Source of the DNA: Fen-1273 sp963837815
GTDB taxonomy: Bacteria > Bacteroidota > Ignavibacteria > UBA10030 > UBA6906
Direction: 5' to 3'
Assembly (NCBI GenBank): GCA_963837815.1
Contig: CAWIOS010000016.1
Location: 1-64,000 of the forward strand
DNA length: 64,000 nucleotides
Position numbers and translations under genes: made by a program. Shown one piece after another: positions 8,204 to 15,877 of this stretch. Position 1 is the first letter of the stretch, and each line of letters starts with the position of its first letter. The notes under the pieces are model-generated. The model worked only from the letters and a program-made list of their open reading frames with translations. It did not search any database and was not told the origin of the DNA.

Positions 8204-8437
8204 TCAGACCAGTGCCAGCAACTGCCCAATTTGCTTCATAGCTACCCCTGGATCAGGTAAAGCCGCCTCCCACTCAAAGGTTCGAAAGGCGTCCTGCCAA
8301 GCGAGCAAGTTGACAGATATTATTTTATCATTTACAATATACGCAGTAATCCGACAAGGACTCTCTGGCTTCGGTCGAGAGTAATCCAACCTGAATAAGG
8401 AGTGGGTATGTACAAAAGAAATTTCTTCGTTGATCAT
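8204..8437 (-). CDS. Hypothetical protein, last CPR-like gene before the join
   Basis: 77 residues with no membrane segment. The central part reads LFRLDYSRPKPESPCRITAY and then NDKIISVNLLAWQDAFRTFE. AT-rich codon choice resembles the genes to its left, not those to its right, so I place the block boundary just beyond its start. Function unknown. Confidence 0.45.
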   Translation of the reverse strand: MINEEISFVHTHSLFRLDYSRPKPESPCRITAYIVNDKIISVNLLAWQDAFRTFEWEAALPDPGVAMKQIGQLLALV

Positions 8438-8570
8438 TCAGAATCGACATCTCAGAAATTCACCACCATAGGGACCGCTCGCGTTCGATTGAAGCAGGTT
8501 TCCTTCAGAACCGAAGACGGACCTGATCAGCGCGATATCTTCATAGCGAAATCATCAAAGCCCTTCCTGA

Positions 8571-8948
8571 TCGTCATCACGACAACCGTATCCCGATTGA
8601 ATCAGTGGACAGCAAAAGCGACGTATTCCGCTTTCCCCGGCGCGCGACAGTCTTTCACTGGCACGGGGAAACATTCGATCTACCTCAAGGTGCCGTGCAC
8701 CTTGCGAGAAGCAGGTTCTGCGAGAATCAGGCTTTCCAGTTCGGACAGAGAGTGATTGGATTACAATTCCATCTGGAAGTTACGCCCGAGGCAACGAATC
8801 TGATGATCGAAAACTGCCGCTCGGACTTAGTGATAGGAGCATGTATCCAATCGCAATAGGACATCCAGTCCACGCCTGAACCGGTATACTCAAGGAGCAA
8901 CAAGATCATGTGCGATGTGCTTTCCTATATCACACAGTCAAAGTCATG
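8571..8948 (+). pseudogene. Class I glutamine amidotransferase relic
   Basis: Only the C-terminal half is present: NRIPIESVDSKSDVFRFPRR, then VFHWHGETFDLPQGAVHLA and VIGLQFHLEVTPE, the conserved His/Glu part of a type I amidotransferase (GuaA-like family). The Cys-containing N-terminal half is missing. TAG at 8857-8859 stops the frame, but the same frame continues with DIQSTPEPVYSRSNKIMCDV as in intact homologues and ends at TGA 8946. It is thus truncated and carries a nonsense codon. Confidence 0.75.
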
Positions 8949-8981
8949 ACTCAACGTTGAGAGTCACAGACTGAATCGATT

Positions 8982-9513
8982 ATGAATCATGCCAGCGTTG
9001 TGCTTGTATTGGCGGTACTCTTTGCCACAGGTGGCCTGAACAGGATGGGGAAAAAGCCGATGAATCCTTACTACTCCCGGACGGACACGACAGTCTTGCA
9101 CGTTCAGGATTCCGTTTGGATGAAAGTGCTCCCTGCCGACGTTTACGCAGTTGCGCGAACGGGGGCAACGGAGGAAGCGTTCACAGGCAAGTATTGGGAC
9201 TATGACGGGGTCGGGACATACTACTGTGCAGTCTGCGGAAATCCCCTTTTTCGCTCTGACGCAAAGTTCTCCAGTTCCTGTGGCTGGCCGAGTTTCTTTG
9301 AGCCTGTTCGGCAGAACAGTGCTCTCTATCGTCCGGACACATCGTATGGGATGAACCGGAGGGAAGTGCTCTGTGGCCGCTGCGGATCGCATCTTGGGCA
9401 TTTATTCGACGATGGGCCACCTCCCCACGGGAAAACGGTATTGTATGAATTCTATCGTACTCGAATTCGAGCCGGACCCGGCTGCGGCAAAGGATGTTCG
9501 CCAACGACGGTGA
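8982..9513 (+). CDS. msrB: Peptide methionine-(R)-S-oxide reductase MsrB, exported (frameshifted)
   Basis: Reduces methionine-R-sulfoxide in proteins. The N-terminus is a short signal-like stretch (residues 1-18). The domain shows the zinc ligands C82-x2-C85 and C131-x2-C134, plus SSSCGWPSFFEPV and GSHLGHLFDDGP. The catalytic block RYCMNS lies in a neighbouring frame. Removing one A from the AAAA run near 9431-9434 gives GKRYCMNSIVLEFEPDP and a stop at 9511-9513, which is a complete MsrB. The extra A is probably an assembly error. Confidence 0.88.
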
Positions 9514-9860
9514 GCAATCGCCGAATCATAGGGTCAAACCAGCAACTTGGCAACCAGCTGTTGCGCCGGAAGTCGAGTCTTGACGGCGGACACCTGGGGG
9601 GATCAATGGCTGTTGATTGCCAATTGCGAAAAGGGACAGCCGATGGCATCACCATTGTTATAGGACGTGCCAGACAACCGGAAGCTGTCCGCCGTGCATT
9701 AACCGTCTCAGATCGCAGACCCAGGCTGGGTAATGTTCCTCGTGATCAGTGAGAATAGAACTCCGCTATTGTAGTGTTTCTCGTGACGAAAATATTGGTT
9801 ACCTTGCGGGAGTATTCACCAGGTACAATTAACGCACAAGCGGCAAAGGACCGACCTATT
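9514..9860 (+). other. Intergenic, no recognised gene
   Basis: About 350 bases between MsrB and the phosphatase. Open frames exist (one reads ADGITIVIGRARQPEAVRRA) but match nothing I know and have no good start. It may hold a decayed gene. Confidence 0.3.
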
Positions 9861-11468
9861 GTGAAACGGCACATCCTCCTCACATTTGCCCTCGTACTCT
9901 CAAGTGTAAGCTTTCTTCCGGCAGCCCAACACCCCAGACTTGTCGTCTACATATCCATCGACCAAATGAAGGCGGAGTATCTCGATTGGTACGGGAGTGA
10001 CTTGTCGGGCGGATTCAGAAGAATGATCTCGGAGGGGACAGTCTACTTAGACGCTGATCTGAACTTCGCACCGAGCGAGACTGGACCCGGTCACGCTGCG
10101 CTTGGCACAGGCTCGTACCCGATGCACACCGGGATCATGGAAAATACCTCTATCGATCCGGTATCGGGAAGGAGCATATACTGCGTGGAAGACACGACCG
10201 CACGTGCGGTCGACGGGTACGGAGGCGGTGCATCACCCCGCAGCCTTCTTGTCACCGGCCTGGCCGATTGGTGGAAGAAGACAATGCCGGCTTCGAAGGT
10301 GATCGCGGCCTCTCTTAAAGACCGCGCCGCAATCCTGATGAGCGGTAAACTACCTGATCAGGCGTATTGGTACGATCGGAGATCAGGCCGGATGGTCACG
10401 TCCAGTCACTATATGCGTCATCTTCCCGAATGGGTCCAGTCATTTAACGCATCGGACTGGGTCTCCCTGCATATGCCTGACACATGGACGAAACTCCTGC
10501 CCGATTCAGTCTACGACCATTATGGTCCCGACGAGATGAACGGAGAGCGGCGCGTGGATGGATCCTCATCATTCCCTCATCTTCTTCACGAGCAAAAGAA
10601 GAACGAACAACTACCCGAAACCCCGTTCGGCGATGCGCTGTTGCTTGATTTCGCCCGTGCCGCAATCGCGTCCGAGAGACTCGGTCAACGAGGAGTCACC
10701 GACTTGCTGATACTCAGCTTGTCCTGCACTGACTACATCGGACATGCGTACGGAGGGAACAGCCATGAAATGATCGATCAGATCATCAGGTTGGATCGCG
10801 GGTTGGGCAGGTTCATTGCCGACGTGGAGAAGCTCCTTGGCGCCGGCTCGGTATTTGTTGCGCTTAGCGCGGATCACGCCGCCCTGCCATTGCCGGAATA
10901 CCTTTCCAGCGTTCGCCACTTGCCTGCACGGCGCATTTCCATCAAAGATGTATTGCATCCCGGAATCGACAGTCTCAGTCACGCCCTGGAACTCAAATGG
11001 CATCTGCATGAACCTATCATACGATCGTACTCATTCCTGAATTACGGCGCCGCGTCAACAGTAGGAGTTGATTCAATAGTGCTGGAACGGTGCATCAGGG
11101 AAGGTTTGCGTCAGATTGACGGTATCGCCGAAGTATATTTCCGTCGCGATCTTCTGGATCCTGCGAGTTCGGACAAGCCGTTTGTAGGGTACCTCCGGCG
11201 GGGATTCTACTCTGCCCGGGGAGGGGATTTTGTGGTCTTGCCTTGCGAGTATTGCTTATTTACGAATTCCATGACCGGCACATCCCACGGAACTCCGTAC
11301 GCATACGACACCCATGTTCCGATAGTGTTCTGGAGAGGTATCGTCGCGCCGCGCACGGTTGCTCGACGAGTCCATACAGTTGACATTGCGCCCACGATCG
11401 CGAGGTACTTTGGCGTGCGGTATCCGCCGACAGTTGATGGCGTTCCCTTGAAAGAAATTGCGCCCTGA
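9861..11468 (+). CDS. PafA-like alkaline phosphatase, secreted
   Basis: 535 residues from GTG at 9861, which opens directly on a signal peptide (ILLTFALVLSSVSFLPAAQ). It belongs to the alkaline phosphatase superfamily, PafA/nucleotide-pyrophosphatase branch: metal Asp34 in ISIDQMKAEYL, nucleophile Thr74 in SETGPGHAAL, SCTDYIGHAYG, LSADHAALPLPE, and TSHGTPYAYDTHVPIVFWRG near the C-terminus. Thr as nucleophile and the SETGPGH box are typical of the PafA type, a broad phosphate-scavenging phosphomonoesterase in Bacteroidota. It is expected in the periplasm. No Pho box was recognised. Confidence 0.88.
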   Translation: MKRHILLTFALVLSSVSFLPAAQHPRLVVYISIDQMKAEYLDWYGSDLSGGFRRMISEGTVYLDADLNFAPSETGPGHAALGTGSYPMHTGIMENTSIDPVSGRSIYCVEDTTARAVDGYGGGASPRSLLVTGLADWWKKTMPASKVIAASLKDRAAILMSGKLPDQAYWYDRRSGRMVTSSHYMRHLPEWVQSFNASDWVSLHMPDTWTKLLPDSVYDHYGPDEMNGERRVDGSSSFPHLLHEQKKNEQLPETPFGDALLLDFARAAIASERLGQRGVTDLLILSLSCTDYIGHAYGGNSHEMIDQIIRLDRGLGRFIADVEKLLGAGSVFVALSADHAALPLPEYLSSVRHLPARRISIKDVLHPGIDSLSHALELKWHLHEPIIRSYSFLNYGAASTVGVDSIVLERCIREGLRQIDGIAEVYFRRDLLDPASSDKPFVGYLRRGFYSARGGDFVVLPCEYCLFTNSMTGTSHGTPYAYDTHVPIVFWRGIVAPRTVARRVHTVDIAPTIARYFGVRYPPTVDGVPLKEIAP

Positions 11469-11479
11469 CGGCCCTTTGC

Positions 11480-11737
11480 ATGGATGCCGCGGCAGGTGGA
11501 GCCGCGCGTGGCAACAGTTTTCATTTTCCCATTTTGACCGGGGATGCCCGAATGGAGGAACCTGCATTCCGTGGTCTGTGGAGGATCGTCCGTTCTGATC
11601 TGAGCGGATGGTCGTTTCCAAGGATGGCAGATGTCGAGTACTCCGCGGGACGTGAAATGTACGGGCCGGTGTTAATCAGCGCGGGTTTGCATTGTGAGAT
11701 TCTTCCGGTTATGGTATTTGCAGGAGCCGTGAATTAG
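11480..11737 (+). CDS. Doubtful small open frame
   Basis: 85 codons starting just after the phosphatase, rich in Gly/Ala at the start. The middle reads FRGLWRIVRSDLSGWSFPRM. No family recognised and no convincing ribosome binding site. It ends immediately before the direct repeat. It could be a gene fragment. Confidence 0.25.
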   Translation: MDAAAGGAARGNSFHFPILTGDARMEEPAFRGLWRIVRSDLSGWSFPRMADVEYSAGREMYGPVLISAGLHCEILPVMVFAGAVN

Positions 11738-11882
11738 CTGGTATCCAATTTGGTATCCAAATCCATTTCTGGATACCACCGGCTCAGGAAAAGTGCCCAA
11801 TCCAATTCAAATTCACAACAGAGGAGGGATCGCCACGATTTCGTAAACCGCAGGTCGTGGGTTCAAATCCCACCTTCAGCTC
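11736..11882 (+). repeat. 147-bp direct repeat, copy A, ending in tRNA-Thr(CGU) 3' fragment (att-like)
   Basis: The same length and order as copy B at 20484-20630, with about a dozen differences, mostly in the left half. The last 61 bases are identical. The left part holds TGGTATCCA twice (3-base spacer) and its inverse TGGATACCA. Positions 11840-11881 equal a tRNA from the anticodon loop (TTCGTAA) through ACCGC, T arm GTGGG-TTCAAAT-CCCAC and acceptor CTTCAGC plus T. The 5' tRNA half is absent. A tRNA 3' segment that begins in the anticodon loop is the classic attachment core of tyrosine integrases. Confidence 0.85.
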
Positions 11883-11883
11883 C

Positions 11884-11957
11884 CAAAATGACACGACTTA
11901 GCTAAGTCTGCTAAGTCGATGTCATTTTGAGGATCCCGCCTTCTTCTCGCGGGATCC
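11884..11957. repeat. Two adjacent hairpins beside att copy A
   Basis: First hairpin 11884-11929: CAAAATGACACGACTTAG pairs with CTAAGTCG-A-TGTCATTTTG (one bulge) over a 9-base loop. Second hairpin 11931-11957: GGATCCCGC pairs perfectly with GCGGGATCC. They follow copy A directly and are not found after copy B. The first could be the terminator of the original tRNA transcript. Confidence 0.7.
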
Positions 11958-12187
11958 ATACCCTCTTCATTTTGCTTCGTTCGAGCGTCCCCCGATTTGT
12001 GGAAGCGGTTTTTTGTTTCCTACCGAACGCCTTGCCTTTGGTGAGTGTCCGTGAGCAGCCTGCGGCGGACAAGACCGGAGTTCACCCTGGCGCTGTGAGC
12101 ATCGATGAATCCAACGACATAGAGCCCAATCTGCGAGGATCGGGATCGTGTGTCTTTGGTGGTGATTAAACTGTCTGTCAACATTGG

Positions 12188-12412
12188 ATGACGTGGGGTC
12201 TGTGGAGGTCAGGGGCCAACAAACTCCTGTCCAAGATGAACTCCATGGTCGACGACCACGAGGCATTCGTGAAGAGCATGGCACCAGGGGTGGATGTGCT
12301 GAGCCAGAGGGGGGAGAGCGATTCTCGAGTCCAAACCGCCCGAAGAGCTTCAACTTCAGATATTAGCGGCGAACGAGGGACTTACGTTCGTAACCAGCCG
12401 TTTGTCGTTTGA
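12188..12412 (+). CDS. Fragment of a repeated small protein family (copy 1)
   Basis: Reads KMNSMVDDHEAFVKSMAP, matching the product at 33703-34038 (GVMNSLVDDHGEFVVSLAP) and less fully the traces at about 15780 and 26465. The start is uncertain and the C-terminus drifts, so this is probably a decayed copy. The family is not known to me. Confidence 0.35.
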   Translation: MTWGLWRSGANKLLSKMNSMVDDHEAFVKSMAPGVDVLSQRGESDSRVQTARRASTSDISGERGTYVRNQPFVV

Positions 12413-12451
12413 GATCAGGGTGTGCCGAATGCGGTTTGCTGCCCCGAAGGG

Positions 12452-13216
12452 TTAGACATTGCCCGCTGCTCCGCAACCCCTTCCGAGCGAAAGAAAAAAG
12501 AGCACCGAGACCAGCACTGAGATGAGGAGCCAGATGTTGCTGTGGACAAGAAGGGCTGGCGGGGGAGAGGCGTCAGCTTGCTTTGAATTGTGATACGAGA
12601 GGAATAGCAAACCAACGGCCGATCCAAGACTCTCTTTCGCTGCCTCTCGTAGCGCTGGCAACACTGGACCGGTGAAGAATAGCGCCGCAACGCAGGACAC
12701 CGCTCCTGCAACCAGATAGGGGCACAACAAAGGCGTACCAGGGGGTACCTGTCTGGAAATGGCTCGGGCAGAGAAAACGTACATGCCAGCCCCAAGCACG
12801 CCCATCAGCAGGCGCCATACCCATTGGGGTTCAAGTGAAAGATCACGTAGGACGAACGCCCAGTCTCCCGTGTTGGTGACGGCAGAGAAGATGAAGTAGG
12901 CGGAACTCCAGAAAAGATTGAATGCCATAGCCAGGACCAAGAACAGCCGCGAGTTGGACGCCAACGGTCGATTCCGTGCGAGTGACCAGCAAGCCGCACC
13001 TACGATGAGGTTCATGAGCGGACCTGCAGCGTCCGTGAGTGGCCCTCCGTTCGCAGACCGGAAGTATACGGAAGTCAGCAGAGTGACACGACCTCCGATG
13101 AGGAGACACATTCCGCCGTGACCGATGGCTTCATGCGCAACACACGCGATGATGAAGGCCACAGCTGCGATGGCACCAAGTGTGATGTAGCCATGGGTGC
13201 GTGATGAAAGATTCAT
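12452..13216 (-). CDS. M50-like membrane metalloprotease homologue
   Basis: 254 residues with seven or so hydrophobic segments. A zinc-binding HExxH motif, HEAIGH at residues 28-33, sits in the first membrane region, as in site-2 (M50) proteases. The conserved continuation is GGMCLLIGGRVTLLTSVYF, and a later DAAGPLMNLIVG resembles the NPDG/loop region that follows in M50 proteins. No PDZ domain. An intramembrane protease or a related non-peptidase; the substrate is unknown. It reads away from the neighbouring hydrolase remnant. Confidence 0.65.
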   Translation of the reverse strand: MNLSSRTHGYITLGAIAAVAFIIACVAHEAIGHGGMCLLIGGRVTLLTSVYFRSANGGPLTDAAGPLMNLIVGAACWSLARNRPLASNSRLFLVLAMAFNLFWSSAYFIFSAVTNTGDWAFVLRDLSLEPQWVWRLLMGVLGAGMYVFSARAISRQVPPGTPLLCPYLVAGAVSCVAALFFTGPVLPALREAAKESLGSAVGLLFLSYHNSKQADASPPPALLVHSNIWLLISVLVSVLFFLSLGRGCGAAGNV

Positions 13217-13345
13217 GCAATTCCTCCAGCTATGAATTCACGAGGGCTTATTTCATCATCATGCCGTTAGATTCGTCTATCGCAGAAGGACACACCAAAG
13301 ATTCTCCGGGATTGAACGTAGTTTTGCTGGACAGTACAAAATCGG
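13217..13345. other. Intergenic, nothing recognised
   Basis: Between the M50-like gene and the beta-lactamase relic. No gene or regulatory site recognised. Confidence 0.3.
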
Positions 13346-13613
13346 TCAGGCACTTGTTGTCCCCGGAACGAACTCAAGTTCAGGGATATCCCTCAAGATC
13401 TCCTGAAGTCCTGTGTGCTCGTCAAAGCGAGGATGATCCTCGAACAGATGGACCCACCGAAGCGGAACACGATTGGGGATCCCGGAAGTCTCTGAAAGAA
13501 GATGCCGATTCGTGATCTTTTCCATATGGGATGTCAGTCAGGTACTTCGTGATTGGGTCATGAAGAGAGATTTTACCCTGTTCAATGAGTTTGAGGATGG
13601 CGTCTACCTATTC
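13346..13613 (-). pseudogene. Beta-lactamase-type serine hydrolase fragment
   Basis: On the minus strand VDAILKLIEQGKISLHDPIT KYL continues into YGKITNRHLLSETSGIPN after removal of one A near 13520, then RWVHLFEDHPRFDEHTGLQE and ends at TGA 13346-13348. This is the region just after the SxxK serine in class C beta-lactamase/PBP4-like hydrolases (EQGKISLHDPI ... ITxRHLLSxTSGIPN). The catalytic serine part and everything C-terminal are missing, so it is a relic. It follows a TAG, and the previous gene ends inside its first bases. Confidence 0.65.
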
Positions 13614-13930
13614 TCCGGTGATCTCCGAATGCGAAACGCATCCACTACTGCCCAAATCCAGAATGCGATACTCCAGAGTGACAGCACGTCATGAACAATT
13701 CTTGGAATCCAGTATGCCCAAAGTGATCTTGTATCAGTCCCGATTGATGGAACAATTGGATTTGCCATTGAAATGAGCGGTAAGATGATGATGTTCAGAT
13801 TCCCTATCACTATCGAAGCGGCAAGAATTAGCGCTCCCCTATTCCCTTCTCCTCGATAGATCTGCCCGAGTCCTGGAATCACGAGGGACAGGGCAGCAGC
13901 GATGACTTGGCTTGGTTGCATTTTTGTCAT
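13604..13930 (-). CDS. Small membrane protein of DUF5683/TM2-like type
   Basis: 108 residues with three hydrophobic segments. The motif LSLVIPGLGQIYRGEGNRGA followed by a helix and a closing WAVVDAFR is typical of small TM2/DUF5683-type membrane proteins of unknown role. The stop lies within the start of the hydrolase relic downstream. Confidence 0.6.
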   Translation of the reverse strand: MTKMQPSQVIAAALSLVIPGLGQIYRGEGNRGALILAASIVIGNLNIIILPLISMANPIVPSIGTDTRSLWAYWIPRIVHDVLSLWSIAFWIWAVVDAFRIRRSPENR

Positions 13931-14176
13931 TCCCTCTTATCTTCGGGTCTCCTTATCTTCGAACAGCGCCGAACTCATCATGAGTTCTTGAAGTAATTTC
14001 ACAGATAGGTAAAAACTGCCTGTTTGCAAACAGAAATTGACTCGGTTTGCCGCCGGATTTCACGTATTGCATCTGGCACGAATCCTGTTTTGCAGAAAAG
14101 GGGGGCTCGCTCCTTTTGGGCCGGGCCTTTCATTCTGGGTGCTTTCTCCTGTCCAGTTGCGAAGGAGGCTCTCGTC

Positions 14177-14620
14177 ATGGAATCCAACAGGTTCGCTCAC
14201 AACCACCTCGACATGCAAGGGCGTTCACACATCGATCATCGTCGGAAACCGGTCGTCGCAGTCCTGGATGACGACGATTGGTTTCGGAAAATTGTTGTCA
14301 TGCTGTTGCAGGATGAAGGATTTGATGTTACCTCCTCTTGGAACAAGAAGGAGTTCCTGAAATCGCTCCCGGAGATCAACCCTGATGTGATAATCTCGGA
14401 CGTTCAATCGCCCGTAATGGATGGAGTGACATTTCTGAGGCTTCTGCAGAGCGATCCCCGATCAAGCCTGATACCTGTCATAATCATTACCGGACATCCG
14501 TCACCCGAAAGCCTGGATTTGTATCCATCTGGTGCGTATCTGGTAATGATGAAACCCATCGATATCGACTCCTTATCAAACGCCGTAGAGGGTGCAATTC
14601 GATATTTTTCGATAACGTGA
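14177..14620 (+). CDS. Single-domain response regulator (CheY-like)
   Basis: 147 residues. ATG at 14177 was chosen for the GGAGG 10 bases upstream. A receiver domain fills residues 25-146: acidic pocket Asp31-34 (VLDDDDWF), phosphoacceptor Asp75 (IISDVQSPVMDG), Thr105 (IIITGH) and Lys126 (MMKP). All catalytic residues are present. There is no output domain, so it should act by protein contact. The partner kinase is not in the window. Confidence 0.88.
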   Translation: MESNRFAHNHLDMQGRSHIDHRRKPVVAVLDDDDWFRKIVVMLLQDEGFDVTSSWNKKEFLKSLPEINPDVIISDVQSPVMDGVTFLRLLQSDPRSSLIPVIIITGHPSPESLDLYPSGAYLVMMKPIDIDSLSNAVEGAIRYFSIT

Positions 14621-14739
14621 TTCCACAGTCCATCTCCGCTCGAAACGCATGTTCGGCAGTACCGAGCACGTTGTCAAATCATAAGGCATTTCCTAAAGGA
14701 TACCTGTGCAATGCATTGCGGGACGGCAGGCAGCGTTCA

Positions 14740-15057
14740 TTATGAAGGGAGCGGTTTGGCGCGTTCAATCGTGTCCTGAACCGTTTCCCGAAGCGAGATG
14801 CAGTGTACGCGGAGGATGTTCTTGATGTCGTCGGCTGGCCGTCTCGCGTTGTGCCTCATTCGTTCCGTGAAGAGGATCTGTGCCCAGCTGCGTACCTGGC
14901 GGATGTCGGAATCAACGATTCCAGTCGTCTCCCTCGTCCCTTCCAACATGGCGATGATCGCTTCGATTCTGTCCAGTGTCGGCGGATCGGCTCTGCCGCC
15001 CAATTCGATCAAGCCTTCCATTTCGGCAACGAGCTCAAAGGCTCTCTCTGCGGTCAT
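14740..15057 (-). CDS. Helical hypothetical protein
   Basis: 105 residues, charged and helical (MTAERAFELVAEMEGLIELG), no membrane segment. The frame stays open upstream to about 15155 and reads CRRCERGNSICQPIRQFLAG, which also looks coding. The true start may lie there, overlapping the end of the beta-barrel gene. Function unknown. Confidence 0.45.
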   Translation of the reverse strand: MTAERAFELVAEMEGLIELGGRADPPTLDRIEAIIAMLEGTRETTGIVDSDIRQVRSWAQILFTERMRHNARRPADDIKNILRVHCISLRETVQDTIERAKPLPS

Positions 15058-15127
15058 GTCGTGAAATCTTTCTCCTTCGTAACCCGCCAGGAACTGCCGG
15101 ATCGGCTGGCAAATGCTGTTCCCGCGT

Positions 15128-15669
15128 TCACATCGGCGGCACAGAGATTTCCCCGATCAAGTCCCATTCCGGGGCAGTGCACTGGTTCGACTCGCAGATC
15201 AGACTGGTGCCGGTTGTCTTTTGTGTTGCGCTCAGCAAATATCCGAAATAGGGACCTGCGTTGACCCGCAAGTGCATCTCCCTCCTGCCAAAATTGTATC
15301 GCAGAGGCACCGGCATTTCGAGATAATTCAGAATGGCTGCATTCTTGAAGTTCGCGTAGTAATACCCTTCCGAAGGAAGCGTGGGTAATGAGGTGGTTGT
15401 AACAGGCTGCAGCCCGTTGCGTTGTCCTCCCTGACCGTCAACAATGATCCCCGGCTGGATGGAAAAGCGCTCGCTCAAATCATGCTCGAGTGTGATCCCC
15501 GAATGGGGAGCGAGCCTGAAAACATACCCCTGGCTTATTTCGTTGGACCCGCCGCTGAAGTCAGGAACGCTGGGACCCGCCATAATACCAATGCGGGTTT
15601 GGGAGTTCAGTTGAAAGTAAATGCCGACAAGGAAAAGGAGTCCTGGCGGGACAGATATGCTCTTTTCAT
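15128..15669 (-). CDS. Outer-membrane beta-barrel protein (frameshifted start)
   Basis: An opacity/PorT-like barrel (OMP_b-brl type): alternating strands such as GYVFRLAPHSGITLEHDLSE, LNYLEMPVPLRYNFG and LRVNAGPYFGYLLSATQKTT. The open frame extends past the nominal start. Adding one A in AAAA near 15663-15666 gives MKKSISVPPGLLFLVGIYFQ followed by LNSQTRIGIMAGP, a proper signal peptide, with ATG at 15669. The C-terminal strand is not obvious, so an indel may also cut the end. It sits in the outer membrane; the cargo is unknown. Confidence 0.7.
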
Positions 15670-15787
15670 AGGTCGTGAGAAAAAGGTGGTTTCCATCGTT
15701 AATATATCCGAAGCCGTTATTGGATTATCAAGCAAACCCGGGTTAAGAAACCGTTATGTTATTTCTGTACTTCCCCGGCCCAGGAAA

Positions 15788-15815
15788 ATGGACGCGGGTG
15801 CGAGGGGAGATGAAG
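15788..15815 (+). repeat. Trace of the repeated WTRxRG protein family (copy 2)
   Basis: Encodes GKWTRVRGEMKKP in one frame, close to AQWTRARGVMNS of the intact copy at 33.8 kb. Only about 28 bases are shared and the surroundings differ, so it is a short relic. Confidence 0.35.
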
Positions 15816-15825
15816 AAGCCGATAA

Positions 15826-15855
15826 GCAAAAGCCCCGACAGGTTATGCCGGGGCT
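15826..15855 (-). terminator. Rho-independent terminator of the beta-helix gene
   Basis: On the minus strand AGCCCCG ... CGGGGCT forms a stem followed by TTTTGC. It lies about 20 bases after the stop of the gene at 15878-17770. Confidence 0.75.
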
Positions 15856-15877
15856 CTCCTTCTCAGGCGGGTTGGAT

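Noticed and set aside
11840..11881. Complete tRNA-Thr gene at the direct repeat
   Set aside because: Only the part from the anticodon loop to the 3' end is present; upstream bases cannot pair to form the D or anticodon stem.
15831..15855. Hairpin as a plus-strand regulatory element
   Set aside because: The T-run lies on the minus-strand side and it follows a minus-strand stop, so it is an ordinary terminator.
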